Assembly (NCBI GenBank): GCA_911728435.2
Contig: OU452201.1
Span: 7,130,001 to 7,194,000, forward strand
DNA: 64,000 bases
DNA from: Apoderus coryli
Lineage: Eukaryota; Arthropoda; Insecta; Coleoptera; Attelabidae
Direction: 5' to 3'
Below are positions 48,101 through 58,628 of this stretch, piece by piece. The notes below the pieces were generated by a model. That model did no database searches and was not told the origin of the DNA. It saw nothing but the letters and a program-made list of their open reading frames with translations. The translations under genes were made by a program, and so were the position numbers. The number at the start of each line of letters is the position of its first letter. Within the stretch, counting starts at the first letter, position 1.

Positions 48101-48921
48101 AAACTAATTTTATATACTTACATTTATTTAAAATAGTTATTTATGAACCAATGGCATTAGTACCTTTCAAACCTTCAAGTCAAGGTTACAGTACGTTGAG
48201 AATATTTCGAAATGCATCCTAAAACGACCAATAGTAATCTACGTCATATAAGTCGAGTAGTAAATAACACACGTGACTAAATCATTAGAAGATACTAATT
48301 CGTTTATATTTTTTTACAGCTGGCGCAACAAAACCCCAACAACATGTCCCTAATCTCCTCCCCTCACTCCAGTCCCCACCATCCGCCAAACCAGATTATA
48401 TTTACATACCCCTAAAAGCTCCTTCAAATCAAAATACTAATAATAACAACACACCCCCAAGTACAAGTAGCAACAACAACACTAACACAAAACCCCCATT
48501 ACCAATTCAGCCACCGCCACGCATTGTACGCGCTACTACCAAGCCACAACCTACAGATGGCGCCACTAGTAACTATATTACATCATCGCGCAATCGACAG
48601 ACGCCGATGGAGTTGGCGCATGCGCAACGTCAACAATCCCGCAAAGAAAACGACCGAAGGAGAACGATCGATTCGGCTATCCCAATGGAGGGTCTGCTGG
48701 AGACCGATTTAGATACGGAGGTGACTGTGATAACCAGCGGCGGCGCTAAAACTCGTAGTTTATTGAATTTGGGGTCGGATGCTCATCATAACATTCAACA
48801 TAATGACGGCTGTAATAAATTGATTGTTAGTGGTGATGTGCACCGTCAGACACGTGGACGCGGTAGGCCGCATAAGTCCATGGAGTTTCTCTTGGACAAG
48901 GAGAACCTTAAAGTTGTCGAG
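24163..48921 (+). CDS. Large Ser-rich protein with very long introns, unrecognised (probably partial)
   Basis: Seven exons join in phase: 24163-24304, 36599-36775, 37249-37838, 39904-40987, 41095-41394, 44679-45116 and 48320-48921. Together they give 3333 nt, or 1111 codons without a stop. All introns are GT-AG with strong donors (mostly GTAAG). The first intron is 12.3 kb. The start context CAAGATGG is good. The protein is mostly low-complexity and acidic to Ser-rich, with repeated SQPDLS / STPDLS / KSQPDIS motifs (exons 4-5), a Q6 tract and His-rich stretch (exon 6), a basic segment GKLGGFFQRLASFRFSVRKN, an Asn/Pro-rich region, and RGRGRPHK, which resembles an AT-hook (exon 7). The SxPDLS motifs recall phosphorylation or 14-3-3 sites. 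No catalytic domain or membrane segment is visible. The last exon ends in phase 0 at a GTAAGT donor, so the gene continues; candidate exons lie near 50697 and 59323. I cannot name a homologue. Confidence 0.85.
25711..27014 (-). mobile_element. mariner-type element, DD41D class
   Basis: The element is 1304 bp long. The ends are TTGGGTCTGCCAGATAAC on the left and, read inward from the right, TCGGGTCCGCCATCTAAC, followed by T-runs. TA flanks both sides (25709-25710 and 27015-27016), as expected for the IS630-Tc1-mariner superfamily. It lies in the first intron of the large gene, in antisense orientation. Confidence 0.88.
25815..26901 (-). pseudogene. DD41D mariner-type transposase, one stop and one frameshift
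   Basis: The N-terminal part (26901-26470, 143 codons, start MVVYTLEQRWEI) contains the paired helix-turn-helix region, including NISETSLRRILHKDLGM. It ends at an in-frame TGA (26472-26470). Reading continues in frame through IIFSDEAHF, which has the first catalytic Asp. An extra base near 26370 then shifts the frame. The C-terminal part (26333-25815) holds WFQQDGATCHTAEATLD with the second Asp and CDLTPLDYYLWG with the third. Forty-one residues separate the second and third Asp, so this is DD41D, the spacing reported for rosa-like elements, not the DD34D of classic mariner. All three Asp are kept. Only two lesions were seen, so it is young but inactive. Confidence 0.85.
27533..28042. repeat. 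Long inverted repeat (snap-back element)
   Basis: The left arm (about 27533-27722) and right arm (about 27850-28042) are reverse complements with a ~125-bp spacer. The outer ends are TACAGTGTGTCCACGG and CCGTGGACACATTGTA. Both arms contain ACAGGGTATATC or its complement, the motif dispersed across the window. No open frame of interest is present. It is probably a non-autonomous DNA element with very long inverted ends. Confidence 0.8.
28983..30610 (-). mobile_element. 5'-truncated non-LTR retrotransposon (CR1/Jockey-like)
   Basis: On the minus strand the reverse transcriptase domain runs from about 30610 to 29720. It contains NYRPISILPIFSKIFK, QYGFRNKRSTTLAINTLLEY, the catalytic-A-like [35 protein letters not shown] and the catalytic box FADDTT. 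A one-base deletion near 29740 breaks the frame. It resumes as DPKLTWESHVRELG and continues to LPSHIKDLGEVQFNKSIKSF at the C-terminus, with a stop at 29142. The 3' end carries AATAAATATA followed by repeats of TATC instead of a pure poly(A) tail. The 5' part (ORF1, endonuclease) is missing. It lies in the first intron of the large gene, antisense. Confidence 0.85.
31905..32060 (+). pseudogene. Relic of a mariner-type transposase C-terminus
   Basis: In shifting frames the sequence reads FPEKVISRR, then DLTPLDYFLWGCLE, then a stop. This is the third-Asp region of the same class as the DD41D element at 25711. It is only ~150 bp long and directly adjoins the DD34D mariner that follows. Confidence 0.55.
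32085..33246 (+). mobile_element. Decayed DD34D mariner element
   Basis: The right end reads TCCCGAAATATAAAACGCAA then CCCTCGTA, the mariner terminal sequence, followed by TA. The left terminus has not kept a matching inverted repeat; recognisable element sequence begins near 32085 (GTTGCAATCTGGCAACTGAC). It is sense-oriented in the first intron of the large gene. Confidence 0.75.
32195..33167 (+). pseudogene. mariner transposase (DD34D), broken
   Basis: The frame starts MELNRKHFRAIIIHNFRLGL, the N-terminal helix-turn-helix of this mariner group. A deletion near 32415 shifts the frame. It resumes with ILQDRHVTYQEIETTLGIS, includes YDIVTGDESWIYAYEPE with the first Asp, and meets a TGA near 32898. 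Afterwards it reads TLHDDNASSHTSAQTTAFLS (second Asp) and YSLDLAPNDFFFF (third Asp). The C-terminal ~40 residues are rearranged by another deletion. At least three lesions make it inactive. Confidence 0.85.
34475..34488. repeat. Target-site duplication, left copy
   Basis: ACATTTTTATAAGA here is repeated exactly at 35340-35353. The two copies bracket the hairpin element, and the left one directly adjoins a run of T that reads as a poly(A) tail on the minus strand. Confidence 0.8.
34612..34657 (-). ncRNA. Hammerhead-ribozyme-like motif, left arm
   Basis: This is the reverse-complement copy of the motif at 35220-35265, identical over its whole length. The core CTGATGA runs 34652-34646 on the minus strand. 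On the minus strand it precedes the poly(A)-like 3' end, so it would be in the sense strand of the retroposed RNA. Confidence 0.6.
35220..35265 (+). ncRNA. Hammerhead-ribozyme-like motif, right arm
   Basis: The elements of a type I hammerhead are in order: helix I strand AGTCA (35220-35224), core CTGATGA (35225-35231), one extra T, helix II GAGAA/TTCTC with an 8-nt loop, GAAA (35251-35254), then CATGTC and helix I strand TGACT (35261-35265). Helix I pairs over all five bases. Helix III is the loopless palindrome ACATGT, and cleavage would fall after GTC (35260). Very short palindromic helix III is known from hammerheads of Penelope-like elements and retrozymes, which are thought to work as dimers. 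The extra T after CTGATGA is unusual and may lower activity. Confidence 0.6.
35488..35670 (-). pseudogene. Non-LTR retrotransposon C-terminal fragment
   Basis: The minus strand reads RLKFRGSVYDVNIPHKTVIT, then PPLESTSIFARSFSYTVSKY, then YNALPENIKSLQGFSFKSTV and a stop. The SFSY...YYNALPENIKSL pattern is the conserved C-terminal block of CR1/Jockey-type LINE proteins. Related degraded sequence may extend to about 35880. It is a short relic. Confidence 0.7.
36084..36200 (-). CDS. THAP zinc-finger exon
   Basis: The minus-strand exon encodes 39 residues starting MIKTMNNQGGHVCAAKCC and ending RFPTDPVRR. The pattern C-x4-C ... H-x-F-x-R-F-P-x-D-P-x-R is the start of a THAP DNA-binding domain, as in P-element transposases and host THAP proteins. 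A GTAATA donor follows in phase 0 at 36083. No second exon was found on this strand, probably because later insertions (34489-35880) removed or displaced it. It sits inside the first intron of the large gene and close to the right inverted repeat at 36391. Confidence 0.5.
38147..38224. repeat. Stray fragment of the 174-bp satellite
   Basis: GATAGCGTCCTAT, ACCAAAC, AATGATATTCTGAAGGGCTAT and adjoining bases match the consensus of the satellite at 42934-43752, with internal deletions. It directly precedes the acidic minisatellite. Confidence 0.6.
38225..39540. repeat. GA-rich minisatellite with higher-order structure
   Basis: The sequence is built from variants of GAGTCAGACGAGTCCGAATCAG, mostly in multiples of 6 bp. 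A higher-order unit of about 220-270 bp is marked by TTAGACGAATCTGATTTCGA-type blocks near 38249, 38518, 38736, 38969 and 39217. Several long open frames result on both strands: Ser/Asp/Glu-rich on plus, Arg/Thr-rich on minus. They drift between frames and lie inside the intron 37839-39903, so I treat them as by-products of the repeat. Confidence 0.85.
41464..42309. mobile_element. Non-autonomous TIR element (ACAGGGTGGTC type)
   Basis: The left end ACAGGGTGGTCAAAA and right end TTTTGACCACCC are inverted over ~12 bp, about 845 bp apart. Inside, TCCCGACATAT (41719) and ATATGTCGGGA (41826) form another inverted pair. No coding frame. It occupies the start of the intron 41395-44678. Confidence 0.5.
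42934..43752. repeat. 174-bp satellite array
   Basis: Tandem direct repeats have an exact period of 174 bp, marked by CATTAAGGATAGTTTCTTAG at 42961, 43135, 43309, 43483 and 43657. There are about 4.6 copies with very few differences (for example TTCTTCGG against TTCCTCGG). The last copy breaks off at GTTTTCCTAA and is followed by CCCGAAACATGTATGGCC, the 3' half of a hammerhead-like core. Confidence 0.95.
43845..44159 (-). pseudogene. Tyrosine-recombinase-like C-terminal fragment
   Basis: This 104-residue minus-strand frame begins with a Lys-rich helix and contains ITALKRHGDWKSAFVAEGYI then ADSKKNKMEA. The pattern H-G-x-W-K-S-x-x-V-A-E-G-Y-I resembles the C-terminal catalytic block of phage-integrase-fold recombinases in insect Crypton- or DIRS-like repeats, where the final Tyr is the nucleophile. 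The R-x-x-G block expected before it is degraded (HFVCRWDAN). Upstream domains are absent. It is probably an element fragment rather than a host gene. Confidence 0.5.
45732..46470. repeat. Long inverted repeat (snap-back element)
   Basis: The left arm (about 45732-45965) and right arm (about 46205-46470) are reverse complements, separated by ~240 bp. Matching blocks include TGTAAATTTGGCAAC, TTTATATGTC, TTTCTGCCCTACAAGATGCT and GTTCCAGA. Both arms carry a CAACGTTTCGTC / GACGAAACGTTG-type block with TGATGATGG nearby, a decayed hammerhead-like motif. TATACAGGGTGCTC lies ~55 bp to the left. It sits in the intron 45117-48319. Confidence 0.75.
47180..47378. repeat. Short snap-back repeat
   Basis: TTCTTGGGGATGTTGATTCA and TTTTGATAATAATT on the left pair with AATAATAATTTTCAAAATGA and ACCAACATCCCCAAGAATAG on the right. 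The loop holds CAACGTTTCGACG, another block of the hammerhead-like family, without a recognisable core. Confidence 0.65.
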
Positions 48922-51480
48922 GTAAGTCATATATATGTCTTGATCCCTAGCTTATTTGAGGTTATGTTGCGCTTACATTTACATAACACTGTATATGGTA
49001 AGATATGTGTGAGAAATGAGTATTCCTTACGAAAATAATAAATTCTAAAGACATATTTTGAAATTAAGACGACTGAAAGATGAATTAGACTTTGGCAACA
49101 AATAGCTTAGATTTGTAGGATTTAGGGCTTTGAGGTTAAAAGCTCAGTCATTCAATGCAATTCATAATTATGTTCGAACCTTTTTTTAATTTCCAATAAT
49201 TGGAGCAGGAAACTTGAATAACTTTTCATAGGCATGGAATATATTTCCTTCTATTCATCAATGATTATTTAAAAACTGGTTGGATTCAAGTTTAATGTGT
49301 CAGCCACAATATTTATTCTTAAAAGTTTAACTACAAATAAATTTCAACTGGACGCGAACCCATTCTGACAATAACTTTTTCAAATTACGAACCATCGAAG
49401 ACACCTTAAACAACGAACACAACTCAGCACTTGTTGCAAACCATAACATTGTTCAATGTTTTAGCGTACGTCCATCGGGACATTGCTTCAAGGTTCCTGT
49501 AGATCGTCATCCCCCGGGTCAGTTTAACACTGCGTTTTGAGAATCTGAAATACATTTCACAACTGCAACACGAGTTCATAAGGAAATAACTTTCGAGCAA
49601 CTCATCTTCTTCACTTCTTTTAAACATTTCTTAACGGAATTCAAGGTTAAAGGTTGTAGTAATTTGGTTTTAAAGAACGTTTTTCACCATCTGTCACATA
49701 CAAAGATTTAGAACAAAAATAGAGTATAATCAATATAGAAAATCAGAACAATGAAAGCCTAAATTTAAGTAGGTAGGTTTATACAACAAGAGATACTATC
49801 TTTGACAATATTGACATTCAATATTATCAGCTGGGTAACCTAACATAATTATTTTCTTAAGAGCAAAGTTAGTTTTGGTAGAGTGAAGGACTTAATTGTT
49901 GTTATCACCAGGTTTTTAAAGATTATACAAATTAATTTCACATTGATTGTGTTCTTTAATAATAAAAAAATATGCCTAGTATAATAATAAGAATAGGCTA
50001 GGAAAAAAATTACCATAATAATTATTTACAGAGTTCGAGTTAAATGTAGGTCTAGTGCATGCCTACAACTTTGTCGAGGCATAAATTCCGATTGATCCGT
50101 ATTTTCTAGGGCATTTAAAGTGTTGAAGTTGTACAGTTAAAACTTTAAACTGAACCGCCTATAATGTATAGTGTCCAAGTTCGCGTATAAAACATTACGT
50201 TTAAATATTCAATAGTTACTATTATTAAAAAAAAGGACTATAGTAGATATCAATTTATGTTAAAATTGGGTATATTAATATTGATATATAAATTCATTGT
50301 TACTTATGGTTTTTGGTTAATTGGGAGTCTAAAGTATAAAGGTAATGAATTTATAAATATCTTACCATTACATTCATATAAGTGAGTTTTTTTATTGTGT
50401 CAAATAACAAATATCGTGTTGTTTTTATGCATGGTACAACAAAACATGTACCATGGTTTTCATGAATATAATTTTTATAAATATGTAAGTAAACTTTGTT
50501 AATGTTCCTTACCTTCACTGGTATTTTTGTAATAAAATGGCATTGGAATCTAATTAATCTTTTGCTAATTAAACATCTATAATGTAGTGGTTTCAAAATA
50601 AATATAGAAAAATAATATTTATTTACTGAAATTCAAATAGTAGGTACATACATATTACTTGTCTAATGCTCTCGAATTCTTTTGATAAAATTGCAGAATT
50701 GGAGTTCTGTTTCTGAATCGTTCTAATCTGTTCAGCGTATATACTTTGTACTTCCCAAATCCCCAAAGGAAAAATTCACAAGGCTTGAGGATAATAATTG
50801 TTCGTGACGAGCAGCAGTTTTACAGAATGAGTTATTCAGTAGGCAAAATGTTGCTACAACAATTAAACTGTTGCATGAGATGTACGTGTCAATCATATCC
50901 ATAATTTAATTTCATACAATATCTTACCGGAAGTATACTCATAATTTAGACCCGGATATACTTACCTATAGTTGTTTGAGTTCAGTTATATTTTGTTGGG
51001 TTATGTTTTCTCATATTATGTTCGTAAAACCACCTCAAGTTAGTAGGTATAAACTCAAATGCAAAAGTTTGTTTCAGATTAAAATTTGCTCTAAAATTTT
51101 AGTGAGAAAAATAGATTTTTTTTTATCAACCTGTATTATATGTTCTTACATTCTTTAATTTTAATTACTTAACTACTTATTTAACGTCGTCAACATGTAA
51201 ACAAATAATTAATATTAATTGATGCCCTTGCTTATTCAGTTCAAAATGTGGCTTTACTGTAAATTAAAGCATGGGAATTTAGTCGACAATTTGTTAGAAT
51301 TACCAAACCTCGTTGTCAGTGTTAGGACATGTTAATCATTTCATTTTACTTGGTGTGTTCTACCGAGTGTTCTTTTAGTCAATGCGTTTTGCCCAAAATT
51401 GGCTGTGGCAATCAAGAAAAACACACACAAATTTGAATTTTATTCTGATATAAATATGCGGAGATGAAATAATAATAAAA
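48922..51480. other. Downstream intron or 3' region, no certain exon
   Basis: This should be intron if the large gene continues. A strong acceptor TTGATAAAATTGCAG ends at 50696. Phase 0 would give NWSSVSESF and a stop, a possible alternative terminal exon. Another frame after the same acceptor stays open for 69 codons. Neither can be confirmed. The minus-strand frame at 49627-49424 has no recognisable domain. Confidence 0.3.
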
Positions 51481-51530
51481 ATAATTTACAGCTCGTAAAA
51501 TTGCTTCCTTCTTCATCCCTCTTTCAACTC

Positions 51531-51640
51531 CTTTCAAGTCTTGGGACAGAGAAGTCTCCATTCAAAATTCGTCTTAGTGATGTGTCACTAATTTTTAATT
51601 CGGAAGCATGTTTGAATGCAGACTTTTTCTAGATCGATAG
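51531..51640 (-). pseudogene. Relic of a mariner-type transposase helix-turn-helix
   Basis: The minus strand reads SAFKHASELKISDTSLRRIL, then NGDFSVPRLERS and a stop. ELKISDTSLRRILNGD aligns with QLNISETSLRRILHKD of the DD41D element at 25711. Only the N-terminal region remains. Confidence 0.45.
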
Positions 51641-51714
51641 TGCTTTAGATTTTCTCAGATCCCCTCTGCCTATTCAATGCGTTATGTGTGTCAGAACTGC
51701 ATGCTAATAGCTTG

Positions 51715-51960
51715 ACAAGTTGTGGTGACCCCTGAGGAGCACCACAACTCTGGGTCCCTTGCTGTTTGTCATATATGTGAACGACTTGCCGAGTTATCCG
51801 AAGCCCAATAAATTGATAATTTTCGTTAGCGAATGCTCGGGTTGCCTCAGAGTCTTGGGTATTACTATAGATACAGATGGTCGGAGTATATTAAACAGGG
51901 TGTGAATAAGAAACTCTCTGTGAAGTTGTGCTGCGCTAGGTTGCGTCCAGCCTGGACAGA
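51715..51960 (+). pseudogene. Relic of a non-LTR reverse transcriptase
   Basis: The plus strand reads LGPLLFVIYVNDLPSYPKPN, which matches the RT block before the FADD box. It then continues in shifted frames with LGITIDTDGR and VNKKLS...LRPAWTDAHW, as in the thumb region of CR1/Jockey-like elements. The FADD box itself is deleted. Confidence 0.6.
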
Positions 51961-54900
51961 TGCTCACTGGGCTAGTTTATCATGCGATTTGAATGATTTA
52001 TATATAATTTTTGTAGTTTTTACCAACTGCAAAACAAAACGTAACGAGTGAACACTAATATTTGTATTAATTTATTAAAATCAAAAAAATCATGATTAAA
52101 AACGAACACAACCCGCGGTCACTTATAAGCATGTATCAATAAATGGAATTTATTCGAAAATTCAGGGTTCTCGAGAATTTCTATAATAATTTACACTTGC
52201 CTCGCTAGTACATGCGTAGGAATAGTCTTGCCATGCCTTCTCAATTATTTTTTAATAAAACGTCAAACACACCTTGAAAGTTGCATGTGTGCAGATAGTA
52301 TAATTTATTTTACTTACATCTGTTGTATGTATTTTGCATATACGAGATATGCTCAAAAACCACAATGACTATAACATCTTAGCATCTTTGAGATTAAAGA
52401 TTTTTTTATTCATTTTTAATATGTTTTGAATCTAATATTTAATACTGGATGACGTGTTCAAAGAGAAATCTCATGTCCGCTGTTTACGTACGTACGTACG
52501 TTGGATTATTTCCTTATATTTATATAAAATATTCGAGGGTCAGTGTGGTTTTTTTACAACTTCCGAAGAGCATTACCTACCTGTCTCAATAAGTTTTGGT
52601 TACTGTTATTGGCATATAATTACGAAAGTGTAAAAGGGAGATACAAAAAATTTTTTTAGCCTCAATTCTGACTTTTTTGCACAATTCTGTAAAAAAACTC
52701 TGAATTTTTTATGATTCTGACTTTTTTTAAAGAATTATTACTCATAATTATTTCTATTCTGACTTTTTTGGCAGAATTCTGTAAAAAACGGAATCTTTTT
52801 TATCATTCTTACTTTTTTTACAGAATTATTACTATTTTTTATCATTCGCACTTTTTTTTACAGAATTCTGTGCGTACTGTAAAAAAAACTCGATATTTTA
52901 CAATTTTAACTTGTTATACAACATTCTGTTAAATAACTTAGAATTATTACTGTTACTTTTTTTGGCAGAATTCTGTAAAAAAATCGAATTTTATTATCAT
53001 TCTGACTTTTTTTTTACAGAATTATTACTATTCTAACTTTTTTGACTGAATTCTGTACGTCCTGTAAAAAAACTCGGAATTTTACATTTCTGATTTTTAT
53101 ACAAAATTCTATAAAAGAACTGCGAATTATTACTATTACTTTTTTCACTGAATTCTATAATTTTTTTTTATGATTCTTTTCTTTACTGAATTATTACTAT
53201 TTTTTATCATTCGGATTTTATTTTACAGAATTAAGTATTACTATTCTGACTTTTCTTTACTGAATTATTACTATTTTTTATAATTCGGATTTTATTTTAC
53301 AGAATTATTACTATTCTGATTTTTTTTACAGAATTCTGAGAATCATTACTGAGAATTACTACTATTACTTTTTTGGCAGAATTCTGACTTTTTTTTACAG
53401 AATCATTACTATTCTAACTTTTTTTTACTGAATTCTGTTCGTCCTGTAAAAAAAACTCGTAATTTTAAAATTCTGATTTTTATACAAAATTCTATAAAAG
53501 AACTGCAAATTATTACTATTACTTTTTTGGCAGAATTCTATAATTTTTTTTTATGTTTCTGACTTTTCTTTACTGAATTATTACTATTTTTTATCATTCG
53601 GATTTTATTTTACAGAATTATTACTATTCTGACTTTTCTTTACTGAATTATTACTATTTTTTATAATTCGCATTTTATTTTACAGAATTATTACTATTCT
53701 GATTTTTTTTACAGAATTCTGAGAATCATTACTAAGAATTACTACTATTACTTTTTTGGCAGAATACTGACTTTTTTTTACAGAATTATTACTATTCTAA
53801 CTTTTTTTTACTGAATTCTGTACGTCCTGTAAAAAACTCGTAATTTTACAATTCTGATTTTTATACAAAATTCTATAAAAGAACTGCGAATTATTACTAT
53901 TACTTTTTTGGTAGAATTCTATATTTTTTTTTTATGATTCTGCCTTTTCTTTACTGAATTATTACTATTTTTTATCATTCGGATTTTATTTTACAGAATT
54001 ATTACTATTCTGACTTGTCTTTACTGAATTATTACTATTTTTTATAATTCGGATTTTATTTTACAGAATTATTACTATTCTGATTTTTTTTACAGAATTC
54101 TGAGAATCATTACTGAGAATTACTACGAGTACTATTACTTTTTTGGCAGAATTCTGACTTTTTTTTTACAGAATTTTTACTATTCTAACTTTTTTTTACT
54201 GAATTCTGTACGTCCTGTAAAAAAACTCGTAATTTTACAATTCTGATTTTTATACAAAATTCTATAAAAGAACTGCGAATTATTACTATTACTTTTTTGG
54301 CAGAATTCTATAATTTTTTTTTTATGTTTCTGACTTTTCTTTACTGAATTATTACTATTTTTTATCATTCGGATTTTATTTTACAGAATTATTACTATTC
54401 TGACTTTTCTTTACTGAATTATTACTATTTTTTATAATTCGGATTTTATTTTACAGAATTATTACTATTCTGATTTTTTTTACAGAATTCTGAGAATCAT
54501 TACTAAGAATTACTACTATTACTTTTTTGGGAGAATTCTGACTCTTTTTTACAGAATTCTGTAAAAATCTCGGAATTTTTCAATTGACTTTTTTTTTAGA
54601 GAATAGCCATTCTCAAAACGCATCTTGCTTATTTGTACACATTGTGCGTGCCCGCAAGTTCATTTTCAATACCGCCGTCATGTATAATGTTTTGCAATGT
54701 TTTTTGTATACAAAAACACCCTGGATCTGACTCTCGTCCTATTGAATGGTCGCCGTGATCCTTCCATTGACTTAAACATCCCATACAATTGCGTTAATCT
54801 TGTCTTATCTGCTAATTTGCCTGGCATCACAAAAATAACACTTGTATCTTGAGTTCTGTAAAAAAAAGTCAGAATGATAAAAAACTTCCGAGTTGTTTTA

Positions 54901-55103
54901 CAAAATTCTGCAAAAAGTCACAATAGTAATTGTTTTAACGAATTCTGTAAAAAGAAAAGTCAGAATCGATAGATAGTTTTTTTTTTCACAGAATTCTGTA
55001 AAAACAATCAGAATTGAAAAATTCCGATTTTTTTTACAGGATTCTGAAACAAAAAGTCAGAATGATAAAAAAATTCCGAGTTTTTTTGCAGAATTCTAAA
55101 AGA

Positions 55104-55269
55104 AATATTTCACAATCACCACATTAGTCGACAATTTCTCTCGATCTTATAAATCACCACCCTATAGTCCTGACCTAGCCGCGAGCGATTATTATTTGTT
55201 CCCAAAAATGCCAAATGGTCTCCGTGAGAAGAAATTTAAGAAGCATAATGTTTGTATGGAATTCAAGGA
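55104..55269 (+). pseudogene. mariner transposase fragment inside the array, copy 1
   Basis: The frame reads SPPYSPDLAASDYYLFPKMP then NGLREKKFKKHNVCMEFKD. This is the third-Asp region of a DD34D mariner transposase. It ends abruptly at the duplication junction. Confidence 0.75.
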
Positions 55270-58200
55270 CACTTATATATAAAAACGGAATCTTTTTTAT
55301 CATTCTTACTTTTTTACAGAATTATTACCATTTTTTATCATTCGGACTTTTTTTTTACAGAATTATTGCTATTCTAACTTTTTTTTACAGAATTCTGTAC
55401 GTACTGTAAAAAAAACTCGATATTTTACAATTTTAACTTGTTATATAACATTCTGTGAAATAACTTAGAATTATTACTGTTACTTTTTTTGGCAGAATTC
55501 TGTAAAAAAATCGAATTTTATTATCATTCGGATTTTATTTTACAGAATTATTACTATTCTGACTTTTCTTTACTGAATTATTACTATTTTTTATAATTCG
55601 GATTTTTTTTACAGAATTATTACTATTCTAACTTTTTTGACTGAATTCTGTACGTCCTGTAAAAAAACTCGGAATTTTACATTTCTGATTTTTATACAAA
55701 ATTCTATAAAAGAACTGCGAATTATTACTATTACTTTTTTCACAGAATTCTATAATTTTTTTTTATGATTCTGACTTTTCTTTACTGAATTATTACTATT
55801 TTTTATCATTCGGATTTTATTTTACAGAATTATTACTATTCTGGTTTTTTTTACAGAATTCTGAGAATCATTACTAAGAATTACTACTATTACTTTTTTG
55901 GCAGAATTCTGACTTTTTTTTACAGAATTATTACTATTCTAACTTTTTTGACTGAATTCTGTACGTCCTGTAAAAAAACTCGGAATTTTACATTTCTGAT
56001 TTTTATACAAAATTCTATAAAAGAACTGCGAATTATTACTATTACTTTTTTCACAGAATTCTATAATTTTTTTTATGATTCTGACTTTTCTTTACTGAAT
56101 TATTACTATTTTTTATCATTCGGATTTTATTTTACAGAATTATTACTATTCTGGTTTTTTTTACAGAATTCTGAGAATCATTACTAAGAATTACTACTAT
56201 TACTTTTTTGGCAGAATTCTGACTTTTTTTTACAGAATTATTACTATTCTAACTTTTTTGACTGAATTCTGTACGTCCTGTAAAAAAACTCGGAATTTTA
56301 CATTTCTGATTTTTATACAAAATTCTATAAAAGAACTGCGAATTATTACTATTACTTTTTTCACAGAATTCTATAATTTTTTTTATGATTCTGACTTTTC
56401 TTTACTGAATTATTACTATTTTTTATCATTCGGATTTTATTTTACAGAATTATTACTATTCTGTTTTTTTTTACAGAATTCTGAGAATCATTACTAAGAA
56501 TTACTACTATTACTTTTTTGGCAGAATTCTGACTTTTTTTTACAGAATTATTACTATTCTAACTTTTTTGACTGAATTCTGTACGTCCTGTAAAAAAACT
56601 CGGAATTTTACATTTCTGATTTTTATACAAAATTCTATAAAAGAACTGCGAATTATTACTATTACTTTTTTCACTGAATTCTATAATTTTTTTTTATGAT
56701 TCTGACTTTTCTTTACTGATTTATTACTATTTTTTATCATTCGGATTTTATTTTACAGAATTATTACTATTCTGACTTTTCTTTACTGAATTATTACTAT
56801 TTTTTATAATTCGCATTTTATTTTACAGAATTATTACTATTCTGATTTTTTTTACAGAATTCTGAGAATCATTACTAAGAATTACTACTATTACTTTTTT
56901 GGCAGAATTCTGACTTTTTTTTAAAGAATTATTACTATTCTAACTTTTTTTTACTGAATTCTGTACGTCCTGTAAAAAAACTCGGAATTTTACATTTCTG
57001 ATTTTTATACAAAATTCTATAAAAGAACTGCGAATTATTACTATTACTTTTTTCACTGAATTCTATAATTTTTTTTTATGATTCTGACTTTTCTTTACTG
57101 AATTATTACTATTTTTTATCATTCGGATTTTATTTTACAGAATTATTACTATTCTGACTTTTCTTTACTGAATTATTACTATTTTTTATAATTCGCATTT
57201 TATTTTACAGAATTATTACTATTCTGATTTTTTTTACAGAATTCTGAGAATCATTACTAAGAATTACTACTATTACTTTTTTGGCAGAATACTGACTTTT
57301 TTTTACAGAATTATTACTATTCTAACTTTTTTTTACTGAATTCTGTACGTCCTGTAAAAAACTCGTAATTTTACAATTCTGATTTTTATACAAAATTCTA
57401 TAAAAGAACTGCGAATTATTACTATTACTTTTTTGGTAGAATTCTATATTTTTTTTTTATGATTCTGCCTTTTCTTTACTGAATTATTACTATTTTTTAT
57501 CATTCGGATTTTATTTTACAGAATTATTACTATTCTGACTTGTCTTTACTGAATTATTACTATTTTTTATAATTCGGATTTTATTTTACAGAATTATTAC
57601 TATTCTGATTTTTTTTACAGAATTCTGAGAATCATTACTGAGAATTACTACGAGTACTATTACTTTTTTGGCAGAATTCTGACTTTTTTTTTACAGAATT
57701 TTTACTATTCTAACTTTTTTTTACTGAATTCTGTACGTCCTGTAAAAAAACTCGTAATTTTACAATTCTGATTTTTATACAAAATTCTATAAAAGAACTG
57801 CGAATTATTACTATTACTTTTTTGGCAGAATTCTATAATTTTTTTTTTATGTTTCTGACTTTTCTTTACTGAATTATTACTATTTTTTATCATTCGGATT
57901 TTATTTTACAGAATTATTACTATTCTGACTTTTCTTTACTGAATTATTACTATTTTTTATAATTCGGATTTTATTTTACAGAATTATTACTATTCTGATT
58001 TTTTTTACAGAATTCTGAGAATCATTACTAAGAATTACTACTATTACTTTTTTGGGAGAATTCTGACTCTTTTTTACAGAATTCTGTAAAAATCTCGGAA
58101 TTTTTCAATTGACTTTTTTTTTAGAGAATAGCCATTCTCAAAACGCATCTTGCTTATTTGTACACATTGTGCGTGCCCGCAAGTTCATTTTCAATACCGC

Positions 58201-58628
58201 CGTCATGTATAATGTTTTGCAATGTTTTTTGTATACAAAAACACCCTGGATCTGACTCTCGTCCTATTGAATGGTCGCCGTGATCCTTCCATTGACTTAA
58301 ACATCCCATACAATTGCGTTAATCTTGTCTTATCTGCTAATTTGCCTGGCATCACAAAAATAACACTTGTATCTTGAGTTCTGTAAAAAAAAGTCAGAAT
58401 GATAAAAAACTTCCGAGTTGTTTTACAAAATTCTGCAAAAAGTCACAATAGTAATTGTTTTAACGAATTCTGTAAAAAGAAAAGTCAGAATCGATAGATA
58501 GTTTTTTTTTTCACAGAATTCTGTAAAAACAATCAGAATTGAAAAATTCCGATTTTTTTTACAGGATTCTGAAACAAAAAGTCAGAATGATAAAAAAATT
58601 CCGAGTTTTTTTGCAGAATTCTAAAAGA

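Noticed and set aside
49424..49627. 67-aa minus-strand frame with several Cys
   Set aside because: No recognisable domain, no splice context, and its length is expected by chance.
55948..56497. Two nearly identical 79-aa frames (MTEFCTSCKK...)
   Set aside because: They are translations of the AT-rich array units, repeated because the unit is repeated.
54180..57893. Identical 62-aa minus-strand frames at 54180 and 57705
   Set aside because: Also array translations. Their identity reflects the 3525-bp duplication.
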